A DNA stretch of 64,000 bases from Paramyrothecium sp. XJ0827 (taxonomy: Eukaryota > Ascomycota > Sordariomycetes > Hypocreales > Stachybotryaceae). The notes below the pieces were generated by a model that worked only from the letters and a program-made list of their open reading frames with translations, did not search any database and was not told where the DNA came from. Shown here piece by piece: positions 35,001 through 46,379 of this stretch. The stretch lies in assembly GCA_020881915.1 (NCBI GenBank), contig JAJFPB010000006.1, positions 4,092,001 through 4,156,000 on the forward strand. Direction: 5' to 3'. Position 1 is the first letter of the stretch, and each line of letters opens with the position of its first letter. The translations under genes and the position numbers were made by a program.

Positions 35001-36360
35001 AAGTCACGAAGCACTTGGGTTTCCGGTCTAGTAGGATAGGAAAAACAGACCCCGGATAGTTTTATCTCCCCATTGACCTGCTTCGGCCTCTCTCCAGCCT
35101 CGTCAAGCGCGTTGATCGTCGGCTCTCTGTCAATTGTGACGAAGAGATCGTTAGCTGCAGATGTAGCCTTGGAAAATGATGTGAAGTACGGCGAGATCTG
35201 TGTCAAGGAGGCAGAAGCGACGATAATGGAAAATAGCACACTATATTCTATTAGGATCGAACTTTTGTTGAGATTTAATCTTGTCGGGGGCGACTCACGT
35301 AATAACGACTCCGGGGCCGCTGATGTCCCCATCAGCGTACATGTTCACACCTCGCCAGAAGCAAAGTGAGTAGCCAGCAAACATCATAAAGAACTCGATG
35401 CTGTAAAGAAGGCCCCAGACGGGAGACTTCTTGTCACCCAAACCGCGGGCCTGCCGAAGGTATCCATCGTATTTCTGAAGAAGACGGGGTCGCATCCAGA
35501 AGGCATGGACGTTTCGGATGGATCCGATGACATCCTCAGCGAGTGTGTCTGCAAGCGAGTAGACGCTCAGCATCTTGTACTCGATATTGGCGTCAACACC
35601 TATGGCGATACCAGTGACAATGACAATGACCGGTGCAATAGTACTCGTGATGAGTGCCAGCTTCCACTGCGAAATGATGGCGATGACTATTGCTGCAATA
35701 CATGTTGAGGCAGCTTGTACACTTAGGCCGAGTTTCTCGCAGATGCCTTGCTGGATGAGGTTTCCGTTCGTTGTGACTTGAGAAGAGACGGAGCCGCCGG
35801 AGCCGGAGTCGAAGTAGGCAACTTCCTGTGATAGAGTGGCCTCTAGGAATCGATATCGTATCGTTCTCGTGATTCGCGTTCCTGCGATAGTCAGGCAGAC
35901 CTATCAGCGATCATTAGCAGACATACAACGGTCTGGGAGAGTGCTATTAAGAACACGTACGGTAAACGCGTAAGAGCAGACGAAACGGACAATGAAGACG
36001 TAAATGAAACGCAAAACATGAGTGCCGACCGTATCACGAAATTCGCTGGGTGTGCTGCGCCCTTGAACAAACTCGTCAATAATGTCAACAAAGCCGCCGA
36101 ATATAATGTTCATGAATGCCATGGCTATCCCAGAGCCAATAGCTCCGAAAAAAGAAATGACAATCAAAACATAATCGAGGGGCTCCGAGTACGAGAAGAT
36201 CCTCTTGTTTTTGTCAACCAAAGATCACTTATCGAGAATGGGGCTTTTAACTGACGAGGTAAGTGGCCAGAGCACCACGCTGCTGTGTCTGCTGGCCCAC
36301 TGCTGGCGGAGACTCTTTTTCGTTGTTTGGAGCATCTTTATGCCTTTCTGGAGACGCCAT
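32069..36360 (-). CDS. ABCB-type full ABC transporter, one frame break
   Basis: Multidrug-resistance type exporter with the layout TMD1-NBD1-TMD2-NBD2, about 1270 aa with many short introns. ATG 36360 ([13 protein letters not shown]) opens a short exon that joins to [17 protein letters not shown]1 has Walker [10 protein letters not shown] near 34940 and [14 protein letters not shown] with [11 protein letters not shown] near 34450. NBD2 has GSSGCGKST near 32700 and [16 protein letters not shown] with [11 protein letters not shown] near 32340. A charged linker (EDAADDG) separates the halves. At about 33421-33440, in TMD2, the frame shifts by one base within a G/A-rich run. A GTACGT..TTTGCAG intron (33356-33414) could restore the frame but would remove about 20 conserved residues ([14 protein letters not shown] and more). 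The junction near 34565-34612 is also uncertain. The gene shares its promoter with the Zn2Cys6 regulator at 36936. Confidence 0.85.
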
Positions 36361-36935
36361 GCTTGGTTAAGCTAGCGAGGCTCCCTGGCATCTGCTCGAC
36401 TGCACTGTCCTTTTAGCAATGTAATAATAGGAAGTTGTCGGAGGGATGGATGACCGATGCAGACTTGTCTGTGATAACACAGATGCCCTTCCATTACAAT
36501 AAGTACTGAAAACTCCTCAGCCGCAAGTCCTAGAATTTTCACTCGCATGCTTCTCCGCCAACTTCATGGCTCGCCTTGTCTCAACAGAGACCTTCTTAGC
36601 ACTCCGCCCGAGGACTCCGTCCGCGGACGCCGCCCGCGGCCTCCGGTCTGGTCTATGTGGGGTCGAGCTTAGAGCTGGAGACCCACTAAATCATGACATG
36701 GAGTGAACCAAGTGAGTTTGGTTGGCTGCCTAGTGCCGTTGAGGATGATGGATCAATGGCTCACATCAAACGGAATGATCTCGCCTCTGCACTTCTTTCG
36801 TTTTGAACCTTGTCTTGCATGACTTCATTGCAAGTCCTACTCTCTCTCCTCTTCTTGTCCCGCAGCTTTCGGAGCCACCACAGTCTCGAGTGGCTATGGG
36901 CTTAGCTTCATATGGTCTCCAACCGTCCAGAACAC
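36361..36935. other. divergent promoter of ABC transporter and Zn2Cys6 regulator
   Basis: About 575 bp with a GC-rich patch at 36601-36650 that carries CCGCGG sites (listed separately). Pyrimidine-rich tracts near 36830-36870 lie just before the regulator start. No further gene recognised. Confidence 0.55.
36618..36639. promoter_or_regulatory. PDRE-like CCGCGG sites
   Basis: TCCGCGGA lies at 36620-36627, inside the 12-bp palindrome CGTCCGCGGACG. A second CCGCGG lies at 36634-36639. TCCGCGGA is the pleiotropic drug response element that yeast Pdr1/Pdr3, themselves Zn2Cys6 proteins, bind before ABC transporter genes. The gene pair here is an ABC transporter and a Zn2Cys6 regulator. Whether this fungus uses the same site is inference. 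Confidence 0.45.
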
Positions 36936-39365
36936 ATGGACTCCGATTCGCGACCCGCCATCTTACGAGCGGTACGTTCTTCTGCGCATGGTGGCCGTCG
37001 CCTCTCATATTACTTGGATGGTTGACTAAGAGCTTGTGAAGTGCGACCAATGCCGCCAGCGAAAAGTACACATCCCTGTCCTATCTCAACAGCACCCGCC
37101 GCGAAACACCTAAGCCTGCTTAATCATTAAATTGACACAAATTGAAGGTTCGGTGTCATAAATCATCAACATCCATTCCATGCGACAACTGTCGTGCCTC
37201 CAGTCTGGAATGTAGCAGCAACGGGTCTGGGCTGAGAACGAGAGAGCCAAAGACGAGAATTTTGATATCTAGCCAATAGTATCTTTCAGTTCCCATGAAT
37301 CTAAAACGGCAGATGGGGCCTAACGTTGAGTAGTGAGAAAAAGATTGATCGAATCGATACACGGTTGGACGGCATCGAGAACCTACTTCGAATTCTTGCT
37401 CGCGTCGATAAGGACAAAAGGAGCAGCCCCATCACAGCATATATCCAATCAATCAATAGGGCCTCAGTTACACCATCTAACCTGGGGTTTGCTTTGGATG
37501 CCCCCGATGCCAGTGATTCGGGTCCTTCAACCACCCTCGAGCTAGGGTTCGAGGGGGATTCGTCACTCACAGCACATACTATCGCTGCAGGCGAAATATT
37601 TCGACAAGAGGTCCAAGATAACTCACCTGATGATACTGATCCCGCAATCAAAGCAGCGCTATCTTCCCTTCACGAGATTGTCAGCCAAGTCAGTAATCAC
37701 GCACCTTCTGGGTCAGAGCCTCTTCGAAATGCCAAACCTTTGCCTCAAGGCGGCCTTTCCGGTCTGCCGATGCCGCCCTTGACGGCTGTACTTGCTGCTT
37801 TGCATGGAGCGGAGGGTGACTGTTCCTTGATGTGCCCTTCAGCTTACCTGATTCAAGTATACTAACGTCTTTAATGCTAGACCCAGGTCTTACACAGTTC
37901 CGCTCAACCATAATATGCTGTTTCAGGCCACCCGAAAGTTTCGCGGAACTATGTCTGAAGATTTACCTTGCCCCCGGAAAATTCAGCCAGGCCGCTTTCA
38001 TCATTGTTAACGCTGGACTTTACTACCTCTTCATTGAGCGAAGTTTCGTTGCCAAGGGCGATGATAAGCGCAATGAGTGCAAGACAAACGCACAAATGTG
38101 CCAGTGCAATCTCGAAACCGCGCTCGCTAATCTCAACCTGATGCCACCGCACACGTGTGAGACCATTGAAGCATTGCTGCTGGGAGTGGGTCAATGAGAA
38201 ACTGTATTCTTTTTGCGATCATTAACTCATCGCTTGCATATCTAGGCTTGCTATGCCATCGAGGTATCCAGGGTATCTTTGGCATGGTTTCTGAACTCCA
38301 CAGCAGTCACTATTGGTCAAACGATCGGTTTCCACCGCTCTTCGCTATCTTCTCCCAGCACCGCCGAAGCGCAATGCAAAGACGACAATAAGGCTTTACT
38401 CTTTTGGATGACATACTCGTTTGACAAAGGGCTTGCTCTCCGCCTCGGCTACGCACCTCTCATTCGCACCGACGATATCAATATTTCCATGTCGGCGCTA
38501 GATTCGATCGATCAAGATTGGGCTGAAATTTTCCGCGCCTGGATTGTTCATGCAAAGATACAGGAACGCATCTACGAACATCTATACTCGGCCGCGGCCC
38601 TAGCTCTTCCCATCTTGCAACGGCAGGGCAGAGTGCCGGCGTTGGTAGCTGACATGCGCGTAATTATCTCCGACGCGCTGCGAATGGCTGCAACGACGGG
38701 GAATCCTGAAGACAGAAGCCCGGAAAGTGAGGTGGATCATTCATATTATTCTCTAGTGGTGCATGCCAACTTGATCGGCTTTTTAGGCAGTCTGACTTTG
38801 ATATACAAGGGAGCTGGAGAGGCATTTGCCGACGATTGCCTCCAAAGCGCAAGAGAGGCAATGGAGCTTCATGTTCGAGCTCTGAACATGCTAGATGAAA
38901 ATTCCGGTATCAGGGGTGTGTATCTTCATTGGTAAACAACTTTCCCCTTCTTCATAAGCCAGTCGATCACTGACGAAAGCACGCAGGGGAATCTTGTATG
39001 TACCGTTTGTACCTTTTACGGTCATCTTCTGCCACACCATCAAGTCGCCGAGCCAGGAGGACATGAATCGCCTAGAAGCCTTTGTCCATTCCCTGCAGTC
39101 TTCATGCGCAATGTCAGAGTCAATCACTAAGCTCTACCGCGTCTGCGACGTTTTCTACAACACTGCATCTACATATATCGAGATCAAGACGAGGAATAAT
39201 ACGCCAACAATAGGGGACGAGTTTGACAAATACCTTGGCGCCTTGGGATTGATAACTTCCAATCCCTGTGAGAATGATCAAGAATTAGATGACGCTGCTC
39301 AAAGCTCCCAGATTCGAGATTGGTACTCTGGTAATCGTTACATGATGGGCTTGTTAGAATCATAA
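36936..39365 (+). CDS. Zn2Cys6 transcription factor with zinc cluster split over three exons
   Basis: Fungal binuclear zinc cluster regulator, 681 aa, intact. Exons 36936-36971, 37042-37065, 37148-37278, 37331-37815, 37881-38185, 38246-38931 and 38987-39365 sum to 682 codons. Exon 1 gives MDSDSRPAILRA. The second exon is only 24 nt and encodes CDQCRQRK. The third begins VRCH and completes the cluster with PCDNCRASSLEC. A short coiled-coil motif follows (IDRIDTRLDGIENLLRIL). The fungal-specific middle-homology domain then runs from about residue 220 to 500, with AFIIVNAGLYYLFIE, SLAWFLNSTAVTIGQTIGFHR and LFWMTYSFDKGLALRLG. It is divergent from the ABC transporter, so it is a likely regulator of that gene and perhaps of the cluster. 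Confidence 0.9.
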
Positions 39366-41042
39366 CTATGCAACTTGAAGTGCACCGATTCCCTTCAACG
39401 AGCTGTGCCAGCCTCTTCATGTAAAACCAAAATCAGGGGCGAAAGATTGAGCTGCTTGACCCTGTTGATCCTGCCTTGGTGTCCTTCGAGGAAGCAAGAA
39501 GATGCAACTGCAAGTTACACTCTCCACCCTTCCTCCCGCGCCACCTCCTCCACCAACAACTAGATGCGCTAGAGTTGCTGAGAGGTTGAGTTCAGAAGAC
39601 AAAGTGAAGGGAGACTTGGAATTGCCCAGTAGTCGCCACTGTGAGTGCCGCGAAATGTGGTGAAGTGGACCAAAACCTAGCACTACTGTGTACTCAACTA
39701 AGAGCCGGGTATTTAAAATATGGAAGAAGCCTCGACTTAAAAACAAGAAGATGGCCAACTAAGAGAGACAAAGCTCTCAACACCGAAGACTTCACTAAAT
39801 GCGCTATAGGGGAGCTAAAAACATGATAGGTTTAATAACCTAATCACAATGGACCTGACTACTATTGGTTCAGGGTAGGTATCAAACCACGAGACGAGGA
39901 AACTGCGACCAAAGAGCGTCTCATGTAAAATTATCGCCAGTGGATGTGAACGAATCTAAACATTGAGGTGGAAGAATCCATTGGCTTGTCATGAAATTTC
40001 TCGACCCTGCCCTAACTAGGATGGGTAATCCGCGATTGCCAGGGCCGTTGCGGTCTCTTGCGGTCTCTCAATAAACTAGAGGTTGGTGTCGGTGATCGAC
40101 CTGGGAGTAATTGTGAAGGAGCAGCAAACGTGGGTAATATGGAGACCAACTCACAGATGGATTCAATAATCTTCACTTCCATTAAATATTCCATGGGAAG
40201 GTATGGAGTTTCGCGCCCAACACCGGAGACGACTCGCCAGCTGCGGCACTGGTGGAAATCAGGGGAGTCAAGCAAAGCGTGTCGCGGTTCCGCCTCGCAG
40301 TCTAATTTTTATTGGTGCGCATAGAGGATGCTCGGGCGTGCTAAGCCAAACATTTGATGACAGCGAGTTTCGATACTGAAGATTGGAGTCATTTGTTAAT
40401 TGACCAGACACGTAGTGTACTTGCAATCAGACATACTTGGAAGAACACCTAATATAGCTCGTGATCGATCCGGAAAATCGTCGTACAAAAGAGAGAATCA
40501 AGCAAATGCGGGTTCGACTCCGACCGTCAGCCAGTGAAGTAAAGTTGCGATTCCTGAGCCTCTACTACCCATGGCCCTTTCCCACATAGCATCATTTGCA
40601 GTTGCGTCTGCTTAGAATCAGTTAGGAACTAAGATTACGTGGTTGAAGGGACACGGTACGATAATGAGGATTTGGTATGTCGAAGGCCGTACCATGGCCA
40701 ACCGTCACGGCGCCAATAAGATAGAGTCTAGCACGTCAGCAACCTAATACCCGATGCTCAAAATACTGGGGCATGTAGGCAACTCCTGAAGATGATTGGC
40801 ACGCTGGAAATGGGGAACTTTTGCCAATGCCAAAAATATGGAAATTGCAGCACACTTATTAGTCACGCATATTAGCGGTACCGTTCTATATTAATAAAGA
40901 CGGTGATTACCGTGAGCGCCTTGGCGACGCGTTGCCCATTTTATAGTAGCTCCTGTCCGACCAGCTCTCGCGCATGTCCAAGATCAAGACGGCAAAACTC
41001 TCCTCATTGTGATCCTCCCGTAGCGATTTCCTTGCGCGCAAC
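39366..41042. other. intergenic
   Basis: About 1.7 kb without a recognised gene. Open frames here are short and look random. A tRNA-like T-box at 40508-40520 was rejected. A TATTAATAAAG box at about 40890-40900 lies 145 bp before the next start codon and may be its TATA element. Confidence 0.5.
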
Positions 41043-42659
41043 ATGAGCAGGAGATCCCGCGCATGCGAAGATTGCCAGCGTCTAAAAATCAAGTGCGATG
41101 TATCAACTTCCCCGACAGGCGCCTGCGAACGGTGCCAACGCCTCAACCTCAACTGCGTCCCCGCAGCGCCGCGTCTGCAGCGTGACCGTATCGCTGCGCT
41201 CGAGGCTGAGGTGAGGGAACTCAGGGAGAGGGTCCGTCAGAGCAGCAGCGGCGCCAACACGGCGAGTACGACGCCCGGAAGAACGCCTGGCAGCTTGTCG
41301 GCAGCGCAGAGTCCGGAAGACTACCGCCAATCCGTCCTCTCATTCCTAGATGTGCGCATTGCGCCAAGCAAGCAGCAGGAGCTACTGCAATTCTATGCCC
41401 AGAATGCTGGTGTAGTATGGCCCGTGGTTCGTTTACCTGCGCTGGATCAGCTTCGCGCGAGATCGCCCGTCTTACTATTGTCGGTGCTGGTCTACACCGT
41501 CACGCAGGAGACCCAGGGCACGGAGGTGGATGTGCATCGTGACCTCATGCGGGAGTCGATGCACATCTTCGGCGACCAAGTCTTGGGTAGAGGCGACATA
41601 TCGATTGAGCTTGTTCAGGCGCTTCTTGTTGCCTCATTCTGGTTCAAGACGACAGGATGGGGAGAGCAGGGGAGCTGTTATCAGCTCATTCAGCTTGCGG
41701 CCGATATGGCTATTGATCTCGGCATAGGCGGCCCTTTTCTGATGACTTCACCGATAGCGTATATGGCCAGGCTTGATGATACAGGTTCACTCGAGGCACG
41801 CCGCACGTGGCTGGCGTGTTTCCTAACCCTCGCCAAGTCTTCCATGAGCACCCGCCGGCCCAGCCCAGTCCAGTGGGACAATTACCTTGACGAGTGCCTG
41901 ACGCATCTTGCGAGTCATGGAGATCAGTCGGACTCAATGCTTTGCCAAATCGTGCAAATCACACGACTAATCCAGGATATTTCAAATGAGCTACACCTAT
42001 GCCAGATGGCTACGATTGCAGATGGTAACGAGTATACCACGCATAGGACGATGGAGACTTTGAAGAGAAGAGTGGAATTCTGGGCAGCCCGAATCCCTCA
42101 CAGTTTGGCACCATCGTTGCGCCAGACTCTTGAGGTGTGGGGGCACTTTGCTATGGTTTATATCCACGAGGTCCTGCTACATACACCTACGAATAAGGCA
42201 TCATTCGCCGCGCCCTTCATACCTGGGCGCATTCCCATCAAGGACTTCCCCAAACCGGCCAACATTATTCCGCCGCTTAGATCTGCCCTTGAAGGGCTGA
42301 TCCTACACTGCCATGCCGTGGTCGAGACGGTCGTTTCCATCGAACCAGCGGTGATTCTCAGCACGGCCTTCTTCTCCTTCGCGCCGACCGTCGTCTACTC
42401 CGTTTATGTCCTGGTGACAGCCTTGGTGGCGGCTACAGCGCCTGAGAATACGTACGGTCAGGTCCTGACGAGGGAGAAATTTGGCGTTGAGCGATGCAAC
42501 AAGAAGCTGCGCGGTGTTACGGCCAAGCTCAAGGCTCTGGATCCCACATTCAGCTGCTTCACGACACGCCTGTTCGAAGCGACGGAGTGGTTGGAAACGT
42601 GGTACGATGACTACGCCGCTATTCTAACTCAGTACCAGATGGAGATGGACGAGACTTGA
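41043..42659 (+). CDS. Zn2Cys6 transcription factor
   Basis: Fungal regulator of 538 aa with no intron, ATG 41043. The zinc cluster is at residues 8-38 (CEDCQRLKIKC, then a seven-residue-plus loop and CERCQRLNLNC). It is followed directly by a coiled coil, IAALEAEVRELRERVRQ, that would serve dimerisation, and by a Ser/Thr/Gly-rich linker. The remaining 430 residues are the fungal-specific regulatory domain, with helices such as ELVQALLVASFWFKTTGWGE and LIQLAADMAIDLGIGG. Members of this group include homologues of leu3-like and war1-like regulators. Its target is not known. It is the last regulator on the cluster's right side and may mark its border. Confidence 0.9.
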   Translation: MSRRSRACEDCQRLKIKCDVSTSPTGACERCQRLNLNCVPAAPRLQRDRIAALEAEVRELRERVRQSSSGANTASTTPGRTPGSLSAAQSPEDYRQSVLSFLDVRIAPSKQQELLQFYAQNAGVVWPVVRLPALDQLRARSPVLLLSVLVYTVTQETQGTEVDVHRDLMRESMHIFGDQVLGRGDISIELVQALLVASFWFKTTGWGEQGSCYQLIQLAADMAIDLGIGGPFLMTSPIAYMARLDDTGSLEARRTWLACFLTLAKSSMSTRRPSPVQWDNYLDECLTHLASHGDQSDSMLCQIVQITRLIQDISNELHLCQMATIADGNEYTTHRTMETLKRRVEFWAARIPHSLAPSLRQTLEVWGHFAMVYIHEVLLHTPTNKASFAAPFIPGRIPIKDFPKPANIIPPLRSALEGLILHCHAVVETVVSIEPAVILSTAFFSFAPTVVYSVYVLVTALVAATAPENTYGQVLTREKFGVERCNKKLRGVTAKLKALDPTFSCFTTRLFEATEWLETWYDDYAAILTQYQMEMDET

Positions 42660-43751
42660 TAGCCTTTGCGTGTTTTTCGGAGTGAATTGTTGTAAGCTCA
42701 TCGTAGCTGCCCTTTTGCTGCACGATGCAGTATTGAGAGATTTGGCACCATTCTGGCTGTGGGCTTAGGGATGTGTTGCCGGTCCTGAAGATTTATGAAG
42801 ATTTAATGAGCTTTCAGGCTACTACAAGATGTGTTGCTGCGACATTGCTGAACAGATAGGACTGAACGATCTTGACGATAAGCACAAGTCAGTCACAAAC
42901 TCATCCATTAGCTTGTGTATTACATGGTATGCCGCATTCATCTTATTTGTCAGGAGAAAGTGCTGGTCTCCTAAAGCTCCGCAGACTTCTTGATCAATTT
43001 GAAGATGTAAAACTAACAATTTTCTGCACCTTGGTCATGGGATGCTTCACGAGTATTTTGGTAAGCAAGACTCAAGGAAGACCACAAAGGCTTTTGTCGG
43101 GCAGAGAAACAAGATGCTCAAGGCAACACGATGCTTATCGCCGCCTCTTGTTGGAGACAGAAGTGAACGAACAGTTTAATGGGATGACTGATTCCTCCCC
43201 GTTGTTTACAAATACTACTAAACCTACGAGATTTGGAACTTTGTGCATTTCTTCGATTTCGAGGGTTGAGGCATGAAAAAACCTTTCTGCCTGTGAAACA
43301 TGATGAGTATAAATACATTGTAGCTCTTAATGCCCGTCTAAAGTGTACCAACACCAAGGAGTAATATGGAAAGCAAAGAATAATCACGCGTCCAAGTAGT
43401 GAGGTACAGTGCTTGGAGGAGGTAATCATATCCCAGAGCATCTGATTTCATTTTTCTGCAGACCTAAAGGGTGTAGTTCAGATTATTAAGAAAATATTCA
43501 GCTTGTATGGCGAACGCCAATGGTCCAAAGTACTCAAACGTGCCATTGCAGGTTCAACATGCTAGCACCCTAGTGTCGCCTAATCTCTTTAAATCATTCA
43601 CTCATGGGGCATATTGCATACCGTTGCGATGTCCTAGTGCATCAAGACTCGATGAACGAAGCGTTATGCTATATAGGCAGTCCTAGACACCCTGGCTAAA
43701 GCAAGTCATCCGTTCGTGATTCGAGAGATACTTGGTATACAGGTTCATGGA
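42660..43751. other. intergenic
   Basis: About 1.1 kb between the convergent regulator and the ThuA-like gene. Two overlapping open frames of about 110-135 codons on opposite strands (42872-43441) show no recognised motif. I regard them as chance. Confidence 0.45.
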
Positions 43752-44830
43752 TCAACCAGCTTTGCCCGTCACCCACTCCAACGCCCCAGTAAGGTGGGCA
43801 ATAAAATACGGTTCGTAATAAGTCTCGCTAGTATGTCCATGCCCTGTGTACCAAGCCCGCGCTCTACCTTTATACGTGGAATACCATGAGATAGGGTGAG
43901 GTTCCATATGCTCACGCTCAGGGAAAAGGGTGATCTCGTCGATATACGTCTCGGCTAGCGTGGCCAACACAGTATACTTCTTGCGGAAGTCAGCCACGTT
44001 AGTTCTGTAGGAGTACCATTCGTCTGTTCGATTGTAGGTTCTCGGTAGTTTTGCTGTGGAAGGATGCCTATGGTCTTTGATTATGACGGTATCAGGTCGA
44101 ATATTGCCGGCTGCACGACATGAAACTGTCAGATGTCTTCACTACTACGTAGAATTTTTTTTGACCAGCTAATCACTCACACGGGGGGTATCGCGCCCTT
44201 TGCGCGTCGTCACATGTCTCGGACGACAGGCATGGGTGAGACAGGAACTAAGCCATAGTTGTCAGCATGCTAGGTGAAGATACTGAGTAGGCTCTCCCAT
44301 CCATTAGATCTTACCTGCCCACCGACAAGTTCATTATACCATGAAGGAAGATCATTTCCGAAATCCGCAGCTACAAAGTTTCAGAATTCGTCGGTCAATT
44401 TGTCATGCAATCGCATATTTCGGTGACGAACCAGCGTGAATGCCGAGCCAAGAACCACCCGCGACCAGGAAATCTTCCAAGGCAGCCGACTCGTTGGCCG
44501 ATAAGAAGTTACCAGTCGTAGAGATGAAGACGAGTGTAGTGTACTCGCTTAGCCCCTCTGTAGTGAAAAGCGACGAATCCTCAGAAGCGGAGACAGACCA
44601 TCCTTTCTGGCTGGCAATGGAGGTGACTAACTTGATGCCATCAGGAATACTAAATTGCAAAAGTCAGTGAAATGGATATGACTGTTAACGAACTGAATAA
44701 CAACAGACCTGGCATGGCGGTAGCCTTCTGTCTTTGTAAAGATAAGGAGACTTGGCTTTGTGAATGGACTAGCTGCTGCAACACTTGCGGCTGCAGCAGC
44801 ATACGCCACGTGCCTCAATTTTAGGAACAT
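43752..44830 (-). CDS. secreted ThuA-like domain protein
   Basis: Protein of the ThuA-like/trehalose-utilisation family (class I glutamine-amidotransferase-like fold). ATG 44830 begins an N-terminal signal peptide (basic LRH, then an Ala-rich hydrophobic core ending near AAASPF), so it is probably secreted. Five exons are inferred; the first joins RHA to SIPDGIKLV. Family motifs are LLIFTKTEGYRH near the start, FLVAGGSWLGIHA in the middle, ADFGNDLPSWYNELVGGQF, RTDEWYSYR, and PISWYSTYKGRARAWYTGHG towards the end, where the metal or sugar would bind. A short cysteine-bearing insert (CLSSETCDDAQR) sits before IRPDTVIIKDH. Function in fungi is not established. No link to the cluster is evident. 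Confidence 0.82.
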
Positions 44831-46379
44831 TGGTCAAAGACAATTAGCCAATGCACAAGCTTAGGATATTCATAAAAAGCAAAACTCGTTAGGAACCCAT
44901 CGTTACGCTTAGCATTTCCAGTCTTTATGTACTCTTTAATGACACGCGGATTCCCGGCTTCTCGATTTCTTTCTGGAGTGGGGTTGTAATATCACGGAGC
45001 AATTGCCTATCAAGGATGAATGTCACGTCCCAGATGGGAAGGCTGATACCGTCCGCAGAGGGTCCCCCACAAAAACCTGCTTTTCGAGCTCGATGGGCTT
45101 CCTAATAAGAGCAGATCCACTGTGTACTTCCATTGTGAGATATGCATTCGTAGGGCATGATCAATGAGTCAATAACGGAAATCTTCCTATCGGCACACAG
45201 CTCGAAGGCCAGCTTGGCATGGCACAGAGTCTTATCCTAGCGCGTGCTCCAGCTGTCAGTGAGCAGGGTCCTACAGAAGAGTGGAGGTGGCTATACTGTA
45301 AAAACTGGGCACTTTTTCCACAGAGCCACAATTCGGAGGGTTCAATGTCGCACCTACAAATTTGTGTAATGCAACTACATTTCACTAAAATAGAAAAAGT
45401 GCAGACCCACCTAAATTAGGTGGCAATGTACTTTACTAATATTTATTCTAGTGTTTGGAGTAAATTTTAAACTTAATTACATACCTTAGCTAGTCATTTT
45501 CCCAAGTAGTGCGGTGGCTGCCATGAAGGCTGCTAATTAAGTTAAGGCCCTTGAAACGGCGCCGGCGATTGTATGGGAACTATATTACTGTGATTATATA
45601 TGTTGATCTCCTCAGTGATTCTGTGACCTGTCTCTGTAATATAGATAAAGCCTAGGCCTTGTGCTAATAGCGCCAGCGGCAAAAATGAAGCCATTATTAC
45701 CGGTATTCGCGTGGGTATTGGCGGTGGTATTGGCGTTAATGGCACAGAAGTTAGTAGAGTGCATTACAACCTAAATTAGGTAGATCTCTACTTTTCCTGT
45801 TGTAGCGAAAGATGGTTACGTTATTCAAATTTCTAGGTGCGAAAAAAGCCTCCACAATTAGAGGTGTCGGCAGCGCTTGATCGGGCTAGTTGGCGACTGA
45901 GGGGCTCTAACATCCCCTGTCTTTTAGGCTCATGACACTAGCACGCTTTTCCCGCCAAGAATGCCATCATATCCATCGGAGTAGGAATATTCGGACAGTT
46001 ACGTCAGAGGCCGTATGACACGTTATCCTGCACGACCAAGCAAGGATATGCAATCGTGGTTAAGATCCGCCTCAAATTGCCTTGTTGTTTCTGAGTGTTC
46101 TTGAACTAGCAATTCCCGGCCGATCACTCTGCGCCAGAGCACTTGATACAGTGAGTGTGCATACCTTTGAGACCAGAGACGACTATATAAGGAACGACTC
46201 TCACTCGAAGCTGGAGCTTGTTGGTACTTGATTCACGGTGTACGAGCACATGCACTCTTTACTCTTATTACCAGGCTGTCGCTTTCTGGTAGGTCAAGTT
46301 TGAGATGTTTTTGAAACCCTACTTTACCCTTTAGGAGACTGTTTATGCCTGCCTATGCTTCCAAAGGAAAGAAGAGCAA
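44831..46379. other. intergenic with an inverted-repeat element
   Basis: About 1.55 kb without a recognised gene. The centre is AT-rich and holds the short inverted-repeat element at 45408-45782, listed separately. The stretch 45800-46340 has no coding signal. Confidence 0.5.
45408..45782. mobile_element. candidate MITE-like element with 33-bp terminal inverted repeats
   Basis: The left arm 45408-45440 and the reverse complement of the right arm 45750-45782 agree at 26 of 33 positions; most differences are C/T transitions. Both arms contain the core palindrome ACCTAAATTAGGT (45409-45421 and 45769-45781). The 310 bp between have no protein-coding signal of known family. The total of 375 bp suits a non-autonomous DNA transposon. 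No clear target-site duplication is seen, so the true ends may lie a few bases in or out. The transition bias would fit old repeat-induced mutation. Confidence 0.5.

Noticed and set aside
40508..40530. tRNA-like T-box (GGTTCGACTCC)
   Set aside because: The surrounding T-arm does not pair beyond two bases, and no matching A-box or acceptor stem is present upstream.
42872..43441. Two overlapping open frames of 134 and 107 codons
   Set aside because: Opposite strands, no family features, no splice support.
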